A stretch of 64,000 nucleotides of DNA from Shimia sagamensis (GCF_900182745.1 NZ_FXTY01000003.1:186001-250000); one strand, 5' to 3'. Shown: positions 36,307 to 45,286, numbered from the stretch's first letter. Numbers and translations are program-made. Notes: generated by a model not told the origin, from the sequence alone.

Positions 36307-37608
36307 TTAGGCCGGGTCGTTTGGTTGAGGCAAAAGCAGCTGCGTCAGGCTGTGCGCCATGACCTTGGCGCTGTCGATCATGTCGTCGATACCGATGTAT
36401 TCGTCAGGCTTGTGGGCCATTTCCAAAATTCCCGGCCCATAGGCGATACAGTTGCTGAGCTTGCCGATACGATCAATGTGTTTTTGGTCGTAAGTGCCGG
36501 GGCTTGCGACATAATCCGGAGTTTTTCCTAGGACATCCTGAATGGCGCGGTCCACCGTGGTCACAACCGGCGCTCCACGATCCGTCATCGATGGCGCCAC
36601 GTGGTTGAGCTCACGCATGTCATAGCGGAAGTTCTCGCGGTTGGTGGACAGATCATCCAATAGGGAGCGGACTTCACCTTCGACTTCGGCGTGGGATTCC
36701 TCATCTAGATAACGGCGGTCGATTACGATGCGGCAGCTGTCCGGCACACAGTGGGCTGGCAAGCCGTCAAAGTCATCCGCTTGTTCCGCTTGGCCGCCAT
36801 GGATCGAGTTGATGTTCATGGTCGAGCTGCGCGCGCCTTCAGGCACCACCGGCATATCGGTGCGGCGTGCGGCCATGGCCGGGTAGAGGTCACTTTCAAA
36901 CTTGTCGATCACCGCGCCCATGTGGCGCACGGCGCAGTCGCCAAGGAACGGCATGGAGCCGTGGGCAATTTCGCCAAAAGTTTCGATCTCTGCCCACCAG
37001 CCGCCGCGATGGCCCAAACAAATGCGGTCTTTGTGCAGCGGTTCGGGAATGATCACGTGCTGCACGCGTTCGGGGGCAAAGAAGCCTTTCTCGGCCAAAT
37101 ACGCCACGCCGCCGTAACCGCCGGATTCCTCATCAGCCGTGCCAGAGATTTCGATGCTGCCATGGAAATCGGGAAACTCGGCGATAAAAGCTTCGGCAGC
37201 GATTATGGAAGCGGCGAGGCCGCCTTTCATGTCGCAGGCTCCGCGGCCGTAGATGTTACCGTCTTTGATCTCACCGCCAAACGGATCAAAGGTCCAGCCA
37301 AGGCCCACCTCGACCACATCAGTGTGGCTGTTGAAATGCACACATTCGCCGGGGTGATGCCCGGATTTATGTGCCACGATATTCCAACGCGGGTATTTGT
37401 CGCTGTCCCCCGGAGCGCCGTGGGCGCGGACCAGTTGGGTGTCAAAGCCATGGCGGGTCAGACGTTTGTCGAGATAGTCGCAGATCTCGCGGTAGTTCTC
37501 GCCCGGTGGGTTGAGCGTTGGGATGCGGATCAGGTCTTGGGTCAGCTGCACCAGATCGTCGCGCATCGACTCGATGCGGGTCATCAGGCGGTCTGTGTCG
37601 ATGGACAT
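36307..37608 (-). CDS. M20 family metallo-deacylase (ArgE/DapE type)
   Basis: A 433-residue dinuclear zinc amidase. The metal and catalytic residues are all seen: HTD in FNSHTDVV, the bridging Asp in ACDMKGG, the Glu pair in ADEESGG, the Glu in PEPLHK and the final His in EMAHKPDE. It removes an acyl group from an amide substrate in the cytoplasm. I chose the ATG at 37608, with AAGAGG upstream, over a start at 37632. As the first gene of an operon with its own importer, it probably does the first intracellular step on the imported compound. Confidence 0.9.
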   Translation of the reverse strand: MSIDTDRLMTRIESMRDDLVQLTQDLIRIPTLNPPGENYREICDYLDKRLTRHGFDTQLVRAHGAPGDSDKYPRWNIVAHKSGHHPGECVHFNSHTDVVEVGLGWTFDPFGGEIKDGNIYGRGACDMKGGLAASIIAAEAFIAEFPDFHGSIEISGTADEESGGYGGVAYLAEKGFFAPERVQHVIIPEPLHKDRICLGHRGGWWAEIETFGEIAHGSMPFLGDCAVRHMGAVIDKFESDLYPAMAARRTDMPVVPEGARSSTMNINSIHGGQAEQADDFDGLPAHCVPDSCRIVIDRRYLDEESHAEVEGEVRSLLDDLSTNRENFRYDMRELNHVAPSMTDRGAPVVTTVDRAIQDVLGKTPDYVASPGTYDQKHIDRIGKLSNCIAYGPGILEMAHKPDEYIGIDDMIDSAKVMAHSLTQLLLPQPNDPA

Positions 37609-37713
37609 GTCTTTGAACCTCTTGCGCGGCACGGTGGTTGTCTGGGTGGTCGTCGACGGAACGTCATTGGAGAACGCACAGACGAAGTTGTGGTCAGAGT
37701 GGCGCGGGACGGG

Positions 37714-37742
37714 CTACGGTATCAATACCGTAGGATTACGGT
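37714..37742. promoter_or_regulatory. Three-half-site operator (TACGGT) between divergent M20 operon and PAS-LuxR gene
   Basis: A perfect 20-base palindrome, CTACGGTAT-CA-ATACCGTAG (37714-37733), shares its right arm with a second inverted repeat, ACCGTA-GGAT-TACGGT (37727-37742). This gives three TACGGT half-sites in alternating orientation inside 29 bases, next to the GGGGAGG ribosome site of the PAS-LuxR gene. It is a strong candidate binding site for a regulator of the divergent pair, probably one of the two encoded next to it. Confidence 0.75.
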
Positions 37743-37755
37743 TGGGGAGGCGTAG

Positions 37756-38289
37756 ATGAATTGGGATCAGCTGGCGTTTGAGGCTGCACCGGTGGGAATT
37801 GTGATGACCGAGCACCGGGTTATTCGCGCGTGCAATCAGGGGTTTGCGCGTTTGGTTGGCTATGAAAAAGAGGGGTTGATGGGGCAGTCGTTTCGCTTGC
37901 TCTATGACAGCACCGAAGAATTTGATCAGGTGCGCGACATTGGTTTGAAACCGTTGAAGCAAGATCACGCCTATAGCGATGAGCGCATGGTGCGGCGGCG
38001 GGATGGTGGGCAAGTGTGGTGCCGATTCCGGGCGCAAACCCTGACGCCGGACGATCCTTTGGCGCAGTTGGTGATGAGCTTTGCGGCGATCCATGACGGG
38101 CCGCCTGTGTCGCTTACGGTGCGGGAACGGCAGGTTGTCGGCGGCTTGGGGCGCGGGTTGACCAGCAAGGAGATTGCGCGAGAATTGGGCCTGTCACCGC
38201 GTACGATTGAGGATGTGCGGGCGCGGTTGCACAAGCGGTTTCAGGTGAAAAATGCCACGGAATTGTTGGCGCGGTTGACGATTGGATGA
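37756..38289 (+). CDS. PAS domain LuxR-type transcriptional regulator
   Basis: A 177-residue protein. Residues about 5-110 form a PAS sensor (EAAPVGIVMTEHR, ACNQGFARLVGY). Residues 117-177 form a LuxR/FixJ helix-turn-helix (LTVRERQVVGGLGRGLTSKEIA, noted as TSKEIARELGLSPRTIE). It has no receiver domain, so it senses a ligand or redox cue directly through PAS. It diverges from the M20-led operon across a palindromic operator, which it probably binds. Its stop overlaps the start of the AraC-type gene (ATGA). Confidence 0.9.
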   Translation: MNWDQLAFEAAPVGIVMTEHRVIRACNQGFARLVGYEKEGLMGQSFRLLYDSTEEFDQVRDIGLKPLKQDHAYSDERMVRRRDGGQVWCRFRAQTLTPDDPLAQLVMSFAAIHDGPPVSLTVRERQVVGGLGRGLTSKEIARELGLSPRTIEDVRARLHKRFQVKNATELLARLTIG

Positions 38290-39077
38290 GGCTACCTGAG
38301 GGATATCACGAGCGGATTTATACGCCGCAACAGGCGCGCAGCGTTGAGGCGGTGTGGCGCCATGAGGAGCCGCAGGCCGGGCGCAGTTTGATCCTGCCAG
38401 ACGGGCGGTGTGACGTGATTGTGCGCTACAACGCGGATCGAACCGTGGTGCCAAAGTTGGTGGTGACCGGGCCAGCGACGCAGCCTTATTGGGTGGCGTT
38501 TGAGGCGGGAGATCGGTGGATTGGCGTGCGGTTGCGGCCAGAGCGCGGCGGTGTGTTGTGGGGCGATGCGTTGGGGACAGCTCGGGATCAGGTGGCGCTG
38601 GGTGCGCAGGCTGAAGACTTGGTGCCGGAACTGGCGGGGCTTTGTGTGGCAGGCATTGGTGAAGACGTTTTGCGCCAAGCGTTGGTGCGGTTTGTTGAGG
38701 GAAGGGCGCTGACACCGGAGGGGCATCGCGCGGGCGAGAGCGTACGGCGGATACATTTGGCGGGCGGTCGGTTTTCTGTGACGGAACTGGCCGCGCGGGC
38801 GGAGTGCTCGACGCGGCATCTCAACCGGCTTTTTGGCGGCACGGTGGGGCTGTCGGTGAAGGCCTATGCGTCGTTGGTGCAGTTTCATCGGGCGTTGCGG
38901 TTGGTCTGTGACGTGGGCGGGTTGCTATCAGACGCAGCGTTTGAGGCGGGTTATGCCGATCAGGCGCATATGACGCGGGCCATGCGGCGGTTTGGCGGGT
39001 TTGTGCCGTCAGACATTCCGGAGGGGTTGATCCGGCCGGATGTATCCGGTGGGCTGTGGGGACGGCGCGCAGTTTAG
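38286..39077 (+). CDS. AraC family transcriptional regulator
   Basis: A 263-residue protein. The C-terminal 100 residues hold the two AraC helix-turn-helix units (FSVTELAARAECSTRHLNRLF, noted as TELAARAECSTRHLNRLF, and SDAAFEAGYADQAHMTRAMRRFGG, noted as AAFEAGYADQAHMTRAMRRF). The N-terminal 150 residues have a DUF6597-like sensing region (LPDGRCDVIVRY). It is translationally coupled to the PAS-LuxR regulator, so the two act as a pair, probably on the adjacent uptake operon. Confidence 0.88.
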   Translation: MRLPEGYHERIYTPQQARSVEAVWRHEEPQAGRSLILPDGRCDVIVRYNADRTVVPKLVVTGPATQPYWVAFEAGDRWIGVRLRPERGGVLWGDALGTARDQVALGAQAEDLVPELAGLCVAGIGEDVLRQALVRFVEGRALTPEGHRAGESVRRIHLAGGRFSVTELAARAECSTRHLNRLFGGTVGLSVKAYASLVQFHRALRLVCDVGGLLSDAAFEAGYADQAHMTRAMRRFGGFVPSDIPEGLIRPDVSGGLWGRRAV

Positions 39078-39156
39078 TGAGGCGGTGTCCGATTTCTTCA
39101 AGCGCAGCCTGTTGGATGTGTCCTAGGTCTAGGGCACCCAAAGTGAGGTGTTTGTT

Positions 39157-39552
39157 ATGAAACTTGGATACACAACTATTTACGTGAAAAACGTCCCGGA
39201 GACGGTGGCGTTTTATGAGGCGGCTTTTGGTCTGACCCAGAGATTTATGCATGAAAGCACGCTTTATGCGGAGATGGAGACTGGGGACACAGTGCTGTCG
39301 TTTTCCGCCGAAGAGGTGATTGAGCTGGATGGGTTGGCCTTTGCGCCCAATGAAAAGAGCGCCATTCCGGCGGGGTGGGAAATTTGTTTCATCACCGAGG
39401 ATGTGGATGCGGCTTTTGAGAAAGCGGTGGCGGCGGGATGTACGCCGGTCAGCAAGCCGCATGGCGTGCCATGGGGGCAGACGATATCTTATGTGCGAGA
39501 CTTAAACGGGTGTTTGGTGGAGATTGCCACGCCAATGAACTTGGAGGGCTAA
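39157..39552 (+). CDS. VOC (glyoxalase/bleomycin-resistance fold) family protein
   Basis: A 131-residue protein with two beta-alpha-beta-beta-beta modules: YTTIYVKNVPETVAFYEAAFGL at the N-terminus (noted as IYVKNVPETVAFYE) and ITEDVDAAFEKAVAAGC in the second half, ending RDLNGCLVEI. The final Glu could bind metal, but the first-module His of glyoxalase I is not seen, so function is open. I chose the ATG at 39157; a GTG 9 bases upstream is also in frame. It lies 1 base ahead of the DUF1801 gene and after the AraC gene on the same strand. Confidence 0.85.
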   Translation: MKLGYTTIYVKNVPETVAFYEAAFGLTQRFMHESTLYAEMETGDTVLSFSAEEVIELDGLAFAPNEKSAIPAGWEICFITEDVDAAFEKAVAAGCTPVSKPHGVPWGQTISYVRDLNGCLVEIATPMNLEG

Positions 39553-39553
39553 G

Positions 39554-39877
39554 ATGGACGAGACCACACAAGCCGCGATCATTGACGCATTGGAGGAGAT
39601 GGTGGCCGAGGTGGCGCCTGATTTGCATGGGCGCAGCATGTACGGCGGGCAGATGTTGGAGCATGAGGCGGGGGTGGCCGCCTCAGCTGTGGGTGGCTAT
39701 TTTGCCTACAAGAACCATGTCTCGTTTGAGTTTTCCAATGGGGCGCAGTTGCGTGATCCGGCAGGGCATCTGGAGGGCAAAGGCAAGGCGCGGCGGCATG
39801 TGAAGCTGCGCAGTGTGGCCGATATTGCCGAGAAGGATGTGGCAGGGTTTCTTGCTGAGGCAGCGGCGCAAAGCTGA
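39554..39877 (+). CDS. DUF1801 domain protein
   Basis: A 107-residue cytoplasmic protein. GGYFAYKNHVSFEF and HLEGKGKARRHVKL are typical of the DUF1801/YdhG-like family, whose role is unsettled (an iron-chaperone role has been proposed for a relative in frataxin-like folds). The start is 1 base after the VOC gene stop, so the two are co-translated. It ends 182 bases before ilvD; that gap probably holds the ilvD promoter, but no site was recognised in it. Confidence 0.75.
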   Translation: MDETTQAAIIDALEEMVAEVAPDLHGRSMYGGQMLEHEAGVAASAVGGYFAYKNHVSFEFSNGAQLRDPAGHLEGKGKARRHVKLRSVADIAEKDVAGFLAEAAAQS

Positions 39878-40059
39878 TTTTGCGGGACAGATTACGTCAA
39901 AGTCGTGCGCGTCGTTCTTTGTGAAAGCTTTGCGCGCGATTTTGAGTAACATTCTTTCCGGACTCTCTTGCATTCCCCTCTGTTGAATGGCACCCGTTCT
40001 GTCCAGACACGCAAGGGGCGCGGCTGTGCGCGCCCAAGCCATCCGCAGGAGTGCACCAG

Positions 40060-41913
40060 ATGCCTGATCTTCGTTCCAAGACGTCCACCTTTGGTCGCCG
40101 TATGGCGGCGGCGCGCGCGCTATGGCGGGCGACCGGTATGAAAACCGAAGATTTTGGCAAACCTATTGTGGCGGTGGTCAACTCCTTCACCGAGTTTGTG
40201 CCGGGACACGTGCACCTCAAGGACATGGGCCAGCTGGTGGCACGTGAGATTGAGAAAGCCGGTGGCGTGGCCAAAGAGATGAACACCATAGCGGTGGATG
40301 ATGGCATTGCCATGGGCCACGACGGGATGTTGTATTCCTTGCCATCCCGCGAAGTGATCGCCGATTCCGTTGAGTATATGGCAAACGCCCATTGTGCCGA
40401 CGCGCTGGTCTGTATCTCCAACTGTGACAAGATCACGCCCGGCATGTTGATGGCGGCGATGCGCCTGAACATTCCAGCCGTGTTTGTCTCCGGTGGTCCG
40501 ATGGAAGCCGGTAAGGTGATCCTGCAGGATGGCGAACACAAAGCTGACCTCGTGACCGCAATTGTGGGTGCAACGGATGAAGATCGCTCGCAGGACGAAG
40601 TGGACAAGCTGGAACGCTCGGCCTGCCCAACCTGTGGTTCTTGTTCCGGTATGTTCACGGCGAACTCAATGAACTGTTTGGCGGAAGCGCTGGGCTTGGC
40701 ATTGCCGGGCAACGGCTCGCTGCTGGCGACACATTCCAAGCGGCGTGGGCTTTTTGAAGAAGCTGGTCATAAGATCGTCGAGCTGTGTGACCGCTGGTAC
40801 AAAGAAGGTGACGAAACTGCGCTGCCGCGCGGTATTGCTAATTTCAAAGCTTTTGAGAACGCCATGGCGTTGGATATCGCCATGGGTGGCTCCACCAATA
40901 CTGTGCTGCACCTTCTGGCAATTGCGCATGAAGGTGAGGTCAATTTCACCATGGCGGATATGGACCGCATGAGCCGTCAAATTCCGCACCTGTGCAAAGT
41001 GGCGCCATCAACGCCGGAATATCACATGGAAGACGTGCACCGCGCTGGTGGTATCGCGCGTATCCTTGGTGAGTTGGATCGCGAAGGCAAAATTCACCGT
41101 GATTGTGCCACCGTGCACGAGCGCACAGTTGGTGAGTTCATCGACAAATGGGATGTACGTCGAGAAAGCGCGGGCAACGAGGCGCGTGACATGTTTATCG
41201 CCGCGCCGGGTGGCGTGCGTACAACAGAAGCATTTAGCCAATCGCGCATGTATACCGACCTTGATCTGGATATTTCCGGTGGATGTGTGCGTGACTTTGA
41301 AAATGCCTATTCGGAAGAAGGCGGGTTGTGTGTGTTGTTTGGCAACATTGCAGAGCAGGGCTGTATTCTGAAGACAGCCGGTGTGATCAAACAAATGTAT
41401 GAGTTCGAAGGCACCGCAAAGGTCTTTGAATCTATGGATGACGCGATGCACGGCATTCTGCAAAATGAGGTGCAGCCCTATTCCGTGGTGGTGATCCGCT
41501 ATGAAGGGCCAAAAGGCGGACCGGGTATGCAGGAAATGCTGTATCCAACGGCCTACCTGAAATCCAAAAAGCTCGACACCACTTGTGCGTTGCTGACCGA
41601 TGGGCGCTTCTCTGGCGGCACCGCGGGTCTGTCGATTGGCCACGCGTCACCCGAAGCGGCGGAGAAAGGCGTGATTGGTCTGGTGGAAGATGGCGATAAG
41701 ATCCGGATTTCCGTGCGCAACCGCTCGATCCATTTGGATGTGAGTGATGAGGTTTTGGCGGAGCGCCGTGCCAACCACCCGCAGGCGGACAAGAAGGTCT
41801 GGAAAGCGGAAGGGCGGCCACGGGCAGTGTCCAAGGCGCTGAAAGTCTATGCGCAGCACGTGTCCAATGCCTCGCTTGGTGCGGTGCGGGTGCTGGATGA
41901 AGACGACGAATAA
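40060..41913 (+). CDS. ilvD: Dihydroxy-acid dehydratase
   Basis: A 617-residue Fe-S enzyme of isoleucine, valine and leucine synthesis; it dehydrates 2,3-dihydroxy acids to 2-keto acids. Cysteines for the cluster are seen in [12 protein letters not shown] and [17 protein letters not shown] (noted as [14 protein letters not shown]); the [18 protein letters not shown] region (noted as [15 protein letters not shown]) is the C-terminal family mark. I chose the ATG at 40060 because AGGAG lies 8 bases upstream; a GTG at 40051 would overlap that site. It appears to be a single-gene unit closed by a terminator. Keto-isovalerate, its product, is also the substrate of PanB, encoded at the far end of the window. 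Confidence 0.97.
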   Translation: MPDLRSKTSTFGRRMAAARALWRATGMKTEDFGKPIVAVVNSFTEFVPGHVHLKDMGQLVAREIEKAGGVAKEMNTIAVDDGIAMGHDGMLYSLPSREVIADSVEYMANAHCADALVCISNCDKITPGMLMAAMRLNIPAVFVSGGPMEAGKVILQDGEHKADLVTAIVGATDEDRSQDEVDKLERSACPTCGSCSGMFTANSMNCLAEALGLALPGNGSLLATHSKRRGLFEEAGHKIVELCDRWYKEGDETALPRGIANFKAFENAMALDIAMGGSTNTVLHLLAIAHEGEVNFTMADMDRMSRQIPHLCKVAPSTPEYHMEDVHRAGGIARILGELDREGKIHRDCATVHERTVGEFIDKWDVRRESAGNEARDMFIAAPGGVRTTEAFSQSRMYTDLDLDISGGCVRDFENAYSEEGGLCVLFGNIAEQGCILKTAGVIKQMYEFEGTAKVFESMDDAMHGILQNEVQPYSVVVIRYEGPKGGPGMQEMLYPTAYLKSKKLDTTCALLTDGRFSGGTAGLSIGHASPEAAEKGVIGLVEDGDKIRISVRNRSIHLDVSDEVLAERRANHPQADKKVWKAEGRPRAVSKALKVYAQHVSNASLGAVRVLDEDDE

Positions 41914-41936
41914 GTCTGTTATCTGGTGAGAGATTG

Positions 41937-41965
41937 AAACGGGGTCGCAGAGGCGGCCCCGTTTT
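41937..41965 (+). terminator. Intrinsic terminator after ilvD
   Basis: AAACGGGGTCGC pairs with GCGGCCCCGTTT (one G-U pair) around a 4-base loop and is followed by a T. It lies 23 bases past the ilvD stop codon. On the other strand it would also close transcripts coming from the thiolase operon. Confidence 0.88.
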
Positions 41966-42020
41966 GCGTTTGAGGCGTTGATGGCGGGGAGGGGCCAGCC
42001 CCTCCGGCACAGCGACTGTG

Positions 42021-42052
42021 CCTCCTCCCCGGGATACTTGGGGAATGAGAAA
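42021..42052 (-). repeat. Short 3'-end intergenic repeat, copy A
   Basis: The stretch reads CCTCCTCCCCGGGATACTTG then GGGAATGAGA on the plus strand and lies directly after the thiolase stop codon. It matches the copy at 46711-46742 (CCTCC....GGGATA.TTtGGGAATGAGAA) at most positions. Both copies sit just 3' of a minus-strand gene in the same orientation. Similar elements are, from memory, common at gene ends in Rhodobacterales genomes. Confidence 0.65.
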
Positions 42053-42054
42053 GC

Positions 42055-43227
42055 TTAGAGCGTGACGGGTGCGAAGGCCGCAGTGAGGCCTTGGCCGCCG
42101 CCGATACCGATCATGGCCATGGCAAGGGCGTTTGTCGGTGCGTCTTGACGGACCAACTGGCTGAAGAGTCGGGTGACGAGGATGGTGCCAGAGGCGCCAA
42201 ACGGGTGGCCGAGCGCAATGGCGCCGCCGTCTTGGTTGGGCAGGGTTTCGTCGATGTTCAATGCATCCAGGCTGGCGAGGACTTGGGCGGCAAAAGCTTC
42301 GTTGAACTCAAGGTGGCTGAGCTTGGCAAGCGAGAGGCTTGGGTGTTGTTTCAGGAGTTTCTGGGTGCTCGCGACAGGACCAACACCAAGGATGTTAGGA
42401 TCAACACCGGCAGACGCGCCGCCGAGGTAGGCGAGGGCGCGAGGGTAGCCGAGCGCGCGGGCGTTTTTGGCGGTTGTCACAAGGACGGAGGCTGCGCCGT
42501 CGTTGAGCGGGCAGGCGTTGCCAACGGTGACGGTGCCGTCTTTGGTGAAGGCTGGGCGCAGGCGGGTGAGGCGCTTGGCAGTCATGGCCTCGCGGATGCA
42601 TTCGTCGGTGGTGTGGCTTGTGATGGGCACAACTTCGGTGGCAAACGCCCCTGCGGCACGGGCTTGCGCGGCGCGCTGCTGGGAGCGCAGGGCGAAGGCG
42701 TCTTGCCGTTCGCGGGAGATGTTGAATTGTTTTGCGACGGTGTCGGCGGCGGCGCCCATCTCTGGATCGCCGATGGCCTCTGGGGCGAAGTGGGCGCGTT
42801 CGTAGCTGTGCTCGGGCAGGTCTCCGCTGGCAGGCAAAGTGCGCAGGGGCGCGCGGGATTGGCTTTCGACGCCGCCTGCGAGGTAAGTGGTGCCAGCGCC
42901 CGCCATGATCAGGTGGCAGGCCATCGTCACCGCCTCAAGGCCTGAGCCGCATTGGCGATCCACTGTCACACCGGGGAGGGATGTGGGAAAGCCCGCGTGT
43001 AAGGCAGAAAGACGGGCGATATTGCCGCCGGGGCCTGCGGCGTTGCCGAGGATCACATCGTCAAGTTGGTCTGGGGGGATGTTGGCGTCTGCCAGCGTGG
43101 CGCGCATCACTGGTGCGGCGAGGTTTTCAACGTCTAGGCTGGCAAACATGCCGCCTGCGCGGCCAATGGCGCTGCGCCTTGCGGCAATGATCACCGGTTG
43201 GCGGTCTTCAGGCAGCAGCGGGGACAA
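42055..43227 (-). CDS. Thiolase-family protein lacking the second catalytic cysteine
   Basis: A 390-residue member of the acetyl-CoA acyltransferase family. Cys93 in VDRQCGSGLEA is the acyl-carrying nucleophile, and the active-site His is in LGHPFGASG. In standard thiolases a second Cys comes just before IGGGQG; here it is Gly374 (MIGIGGGQG), so normal Claisen condensation or thiolysis may be lost or changed. The start is a TTG with AAGGA upstream and overlaps the ligase gene by 20 bases. It is the last gene after bioMNY and the ligase, an order like B. subtilis yhfU-yhfT-yhfS, which suggests a role in biotin or pimelate scavenging. Confidence 0.85.
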   Translation of the reverse strand: MSPLLPEDRQPVIIAARRSAIGRAGGMFASLDVENLAAPVMRATLADANIPPDQLDDVILGNAAGPGGNIARLSALHAGFPTSLPGVTVDRQCGSGLEAVTMACHLIMAGAGTTYLAGGVESQSRAPLRTLPASGDLPEHSYERAHFAPEAIGDPEMGAAADTVAKQFNISRERQDAFALRSQQRAAQARAAGAFATEVVPITSHTTDECIREAMTAKRLTRLRPAFTKDGTVTVGNACPLNDGAASVLVTTAKNARALGYPRALAYLGGASAGVDPNILGVGPVASTQKLLKQHPSLSLAKLSHLEFNEAFAAQVLASLDALNIDETLPNQDGGAIALGHPFGASGTILVTRLFSQLVRQDAPTNALAMAMIGIGGGQGLTAAFAPVTL

Positions 43228-44713
43228 GGCGCGGATCCTTTTTGTGCAACCACGACATTAGGCGGCCTCTGTCTGGTTTTCCAGAGGTGGTCAGGGGCCA
43301 ATCAGTGAGGCGGTAGAAATGGCGCGGCAGTTTGTAGCGTGGCAGGCGGATGGCGAGCTGCGACTTGATCTCGTCCAGCGGTGTGTCACCGTTGAGGATG
43401 GCAACCAGCTCCTGACCGCGCGATTGATGGGCGACGCCCAAAACAGCGGCACCGGTGATGCCGGGGATTTCGGCCAGCGCGGTTTCGATTTCTTGGGGGT
43501 AGACGTTGTGGCCTGCGGTGATGACCATGCCGCCTTCGCGCCCCAGAAGGCTGAGACTGCCGTCATTGTTGAGCTTGCCTACATCACCCACCGTGGCCCA
43601 GGGACCTTCGCGGCGGAAGCCGGAGTTGCGGCCGCCCCAGAGGTAGCCGTCAATTGCCAGGTCTCCGCGTACAAATATTGTGCCGGGCTCGCCTTGAGGG
43701 ACCTCCTGGCCGTTTTGGCGCAGGGAGAGTTCAACGTGGGGGAAAGGACGGCCGACAGAGTACGCTGGCGCGGAGGAGCTTTCGCGGCCATGGGTGTTGA
43801 GGCTGACAAAACCCAGTTCCGAGGCGCCGTAGTATTCGTGGATGCGGGCCCGGGGGAAAAAGCTGCGGGCTTTCTCCAGCAGGGCGGGATCAAGTTTGGC
43901 GCCAGCAGTGGTGATTTCGACAATTTGCTCCAGTGGTTTGTCGCGACAGAGCGCACCAAGCAGGCTGGGTACGGCCACAATGCGGCGGGTGTGGGCCATG
44001 GCGCGGTGGGCCTCAGCCAGGTCGAATTTTGGCAAGGCGTGGAAGGCCGCGCCAAGTTCGAGAGTCTCCGCTAAGGCATAGAGCGTGATGCCGTGGGACA
44101 GCGGGCCGGGCACAAAGGTGTGGCTCTGTTCAGTTAGGGCAAAGGCAAGGCGGCTGGCCTCCAATGAGGCGCGCCAGCTGTGCCGGGCGCGGGCGAAGGC
44201 TTTGGGCTCAGACGTTGTGCCGGAGGTGAAACCCACCATGAAGATGGCGCGAGGATCGGTGAAAGGGATGTCTTCGGGCGCTGTGAGAAAGGTCTCGAAG
44301 GCGTTGGTGTCGACCGTGATGGCGGGAATGCCGAGACGTTTGGCCGCTTCGATCAGGCCCGTTTGCGAGGACAGGCAAAACAGCGCGTCCGGGGGCAGTT
44401 TGGCCAGCACACGTTGGTGCAGGGCGTCAGGCCAATGTGGGTCTAGTAGGGTGACGGCATGGGGGGTGGCTAGGGCAGTGGCCAGTAGTGTGGGCGCTTG
44501 TGCGTGGTTGCCGATGGAGAGGGCAAAGTTTCGGGCACCCTCCGGCAAAAGCAGATCGGGGCGGGTTTGGAGAGGGAGCGCGGCCAACGCGGCGTGTAGG
44601 CGTTTGAGCCGGTCATAGAGCGCGCTGTAGGTGAGGCGTGTATCTGAAATAGCAACCGCCAGCGCGTCGGGGCGCTGGCGTGCGTGGTGATCTAATGCGT
44701 GGCGTAACGGCAA
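43208..44713 (-). CDS. AMP-forming acyl-CoA ligase (bioY-linked, YhfT-like)
   Basis: A 501-residue adenylate-forming enzyme. The P-loop reads MVGFTSGTTSEPKAF (noted as GFTSGTTSEPK), motif A5 is YYGASELGF, and the catalytic Lys near the C-terminus is in TTSGKPDRG. It activates a carboxylic acid as the acyl-AMP and then acyl-CoA. I placed the start at a TTG (44713) with GAGG upstream and 8 bases after the bioY stop; a longer frame to 44860 lies within bioY. Position directly after bioY and before a thiolase-like gene suggests action on a pimelate-like or biotin-related acid; this is inference. Confidence 0.85.
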   Translation of the reverse strand: MPLRHALDHHARQRPDALAVAISDTRLTYSALYDRLKRLHAALAALPLQTRPDLLLPEGARNFALSIGNHAQAPTLLATALATPHAVTLLDPHWPDALHQRVLAKLPPDALFCLSSQTGLIEAAKRLGIPAITVDTNAFETFLTAPEDIPFTDPRAIFMVGFTSGTTSEPKAFARARHSWRASLEASRLAFALTEQSHTFVPGPLSHGITLYALAETLELGAAFHALPKFDLAEAHRAMAHTRRIVAVPSLLGALCRDKPLEQIVEITTAGAKLDPALLEKARSFFPRARIHEYYGASELGFVSLNTHGRESSSAPAYSVGRPFPHVELSLRQNGQEVPQGEPGTIFVRGDLAIDGYLWGGRNSGFRREGPWATVGDVGKLNNDGSLSLLGREGGMVITAGHNVYPQEIETALAEIPGITGAAVLGVAHQSRGQELVAILNGDTPLDEIKSQLAIRLPRYKLPRHFYRLTDWPLTTSGKPDRGRLMSWLHKKDPRLVPAAA

Positions 44714-44721
44714 ACGCGTCC

Positions 44722-45282
44722 TCAGAGATTGGGGTAAGCGCGGCGTAGACCGCGGGCGATGACTGTCGCCAGACCCACCTTTACCAGATCGCCGGGGACA
44801 TAGGCCACCATGATGGTGAGAGATTTGGGCAGGCCCAGTTTGCCAATGAAAGCCATCCATGGGATGCCTGCCGCATACATGACGACGATGCCCCCAAAGG
44901 CCACATAGAGGCCGGTTTTAATCGGGCTGGCCGCGGTGTCTTTTTCCATCAGGTAACCGATGATGTAGGCGCAGAGAGGCCATGCTAGCAGGAAGCCACC
45001 AGAGGTGCCGATCAACACACCAAAACCGCCGCGACCGCCGGAGAGCAGGGGCAAGCCAACTGCGACCAGAGCGATGAACAGCAGGAGCGCAAGGCCGCCA
45101 CGTTTGGAGCCGAGCACAGCACCGGCCAGCATCACGCCCAGAGACTGCGCGGAAATTGGAGGCAGGGCTGCGCCGGCAAAGTGGATTGGTGGCATGAGGC
45201 CAAGTGCGGCGGTGAGGGCTGCGAAGAGTGCGATGTAGACGATGTCTTTGGTGGCGAGGCCACGTGGTGCGGTGGTGTCCAT
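44722..45282 (-). CDS. bioY: Biotin transporter substrate-binding component (ECF S component)
   Basis: A 186-residue membrane protein with about six helices. IHFAGAALPPISAQSLGVMLAG (noted as PPISAQSLGVMLAG), GRGGFGVLIGTSGGFLLAW (noted as GGFGVLIGTSGGFLL) and YVPGDLVKVGLA are the BioY signatures that form the biotin pocket. It works with BioM and BioN encoded upstream as a dedicated group of ECF components. The 89-base gap before it can fold a small hairpin over its ribosome site. Confidence 0.96.
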   Translation of the reverse strand: MDTTAPRGLATKDIVYIALFAALTAALGLMPPIHFAGAALPPISAQSLGVMLAGAVLGSKRGGLALLLFIALVAVGLPLLSGGRGGFGVLIGTSGGFLLAWPLCAYIIGYLMEKDTAASPIKTGLYVAFGGIVVMYAAGIPWMAFIGKLGLPKSLTIMVAYVPGDLVKVGLATVIARGLRRAYPNL

Positions 45283-45286
45283 GGGT

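Noticed and set aside
36751..37755. A 334-codon plus-strand frame opposite the M20 deacylase gene
   Set aside because: The M20 gene has all metal ligands; the antisense product matches no family and would cover the divergent promoter.
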